A DNA stretch of 61,487 nt, from positions 1 to 61,487 of the forward strand of contig CAZJAK010000005.1 in assembly GCA_964543935.1 (NCBI GenBank), in the 5' to 3' direction. The notes below the pieces were generated by a model that saw nothing but the letters and a program-made list of their open reading frames with translations, ran no database searches and had not been told where the DNA came from. The DNA is from JAAYDK01 sp964543935 (GTDB lineage Bacteria; Spirochaetota; Spirochaetia; Sphaerochaetales; Sphaerochaetaceae). Each line of letters begins with the position of its first letter. Within the stretch, counting starts at the first letter, position 1. A program made the position numbers and the translations under genes. This document shows, piece by piece, positions 60,877 through 61,487 of the stretch.

Positions 60877-61487
60877 ATGATTAAAGAAGCCTTTTCGCAA
60901 TTATGGCAGTCGACCGGCCTGCTGGGATTCATCTCCGAAGGTGGCTGGGGCAACTTAGTGATGATCCTAGTGGGATTTGCACTGCTTTACCTTGCCATCA
61001 AGAAGGGATTCGAGCCGCTGTTGCTCATACCCATCGGATTCGGATGCATCCTGTCGAACATCCCGATGGCCTTCATTGCCGGGATCGATGACGGCGGTAC
61101 GGTCGGATTCATCAAGCTGTTGTACGACATGGGCATCGAGACTGGCTTATTTCCCATCTTGATTTTCATGGGAGTGGGTGCGATGACCGACTTCGGCCCG
61201 CTCATCGCCAATCCGAAAACATTATTGTTGGGGGCGGCCGCCCAGTTGGGTATTTTCGTCGCCCTCATCGGTGCGCTTGCCATCAGTTTCATTCCTGGGA
61301 TCAACTTCGACATGCATGCCGCCGCATCGATCGGAATCATCGGAGGTGCCGACGGACCCACCGCAATTTACGTCACGTCGCGCCTAGCTCCCGACTTGCT
61401 CGGTTCCATCGCGGTGGCGGCCTACTCCTACATGGCCCTCGTGCCGATCATCCAGCCGCCCATCATGCGCTTGTTGACGACGAAAGA
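60877..61487 (+). CDS. oadB: Oxaloacetate decarboxylase beta subunit-like sodium pump, partial
   Basis: The first 203 codons are present; the gene runs off the window. The protein has several membrane helices and the diagnostic motifs GVGAMTDFGPLIANPKTLLLGAAAQLGIF (with the Asp essential for sodium in OadB) and IGIIGGADGPTAIYVTSRLAP. It would decarboxylate carboxybiotin and pump sodium out. Methylmalonyl-CoA and glutaconyl-CoA decarboxylases share this subunit, but the carboxyltransferase next door is OadA-like. AGGAGG lies just before the ATG at 60877. Confidence 0.95.
   Translation, partial: MIKEAFSQLWQSTGLLGFISEGGWGNLVMILVGFALLYLAIKKGFEPLLLIPIGFGCILSNIPMAFIAGIDDGGTVGFIKLLYDMGIETGLFPILIFMGVGAMTDFGPLIANPKTLLLGAAAQLGIFVALIGALAISFIPGINFDMHAAASIGIIGGADGPTAIYVTSRLAPDLLGSIAVAAYSYMALVPIIQPPIMRLLTTK

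Overview
The window reads as a chromosomal segment of a spirochaete with fairly high GC, possibly a Sphaerochaeta-like lineage. The lineage call rests on protein types, not on a search. PheRS is of the archaeal type, EF-G carries the HIDSGKT variant of the G1 motif, carD sits beside ispD-ispF, an HPr kinase/HPr pair is present, and several proteins resemble families I associate with spirochaetes. I see no prophage, insertion sequence, CRISPR array or rRNA operon. Coding density is very high and no gap between genes exceeds 300 bases.

Layout. 1-471 is the start of a GH3 glycosidase on the minus strand, cut by the window edge. 580-5199 is a plus-strand run: a YmdB-like protein with altered active-site residues, RseC, LptC, LptA, LptB and RpoN. 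After a GGDEF protein come HPF and then an hprK-ptsH-lexA-holA run. uvrC and a spore-photoproduct-lyase-like radical SAM gene are divergent. Next are an E2-like acyltransferase lacking its histidine, thyX-rsmE, lplA, a solute-binding protein, malQ, and carD-ispD-ispF. 22.2-26.3 kb (minus) holds a DUF3883 protein, a P-loop ATPase and fusA. 26.6-28.9 kb holds HIT, a zinc-ribbon protein, peroxiredoxin and a lipoprotein. pheST and purH follow, then a flavin reductase-E1 alpha-E1 beta operon, a SulP transporter and the purine operon hpt-prt-purA-purB. 42.2-50.4 kb holds a VTT protein with AlaX, a helical protein, a GGDEF-EAL protein, and a deoR-malate/lactate dehydrogenase-malic enzyme operon. tRNA-Cys, a divergent GH36 alpha-galactosidase locus, GNAT, and an mrp-nudix-SIMPL-AKR operon precede an oadG-oadA-oadB cluster cut by the right edge.

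How the genes fit together. Carbon enters as glycosides (GH3, GH36, MalQ). Malate and oxaloacetate are handled by a DeoR-controlled dehydrogenase/malic enzyme operon and by a biotin-dependent decarboxylase that may pump sodium. Two E1 subunits and lipoate ligase point to 2-oxoacid oxidation, but no complete E2 or E3 is here. HPr/HPr kinase would report carbon status.

The most interesting architecture concerns gene expression. At least eight promoters place the -10 element only 6-10 bases before an ATG that has no usable Shine-Dalgarno sequence, usually after a 17-base spacer, which points to leaderless mRNAs. Genes with longer leaders carry good Shine-Dalgarno sequences. At ten of eleven convergent junctions the neighbours overlap or lie within 10 bases, with no terminator. 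Other notable points are an OadA with two tandem biotinyl domains, an E2-like protein with Glu in place of the catalytic His, and several palindromes at sugar and organic-acid promoters.
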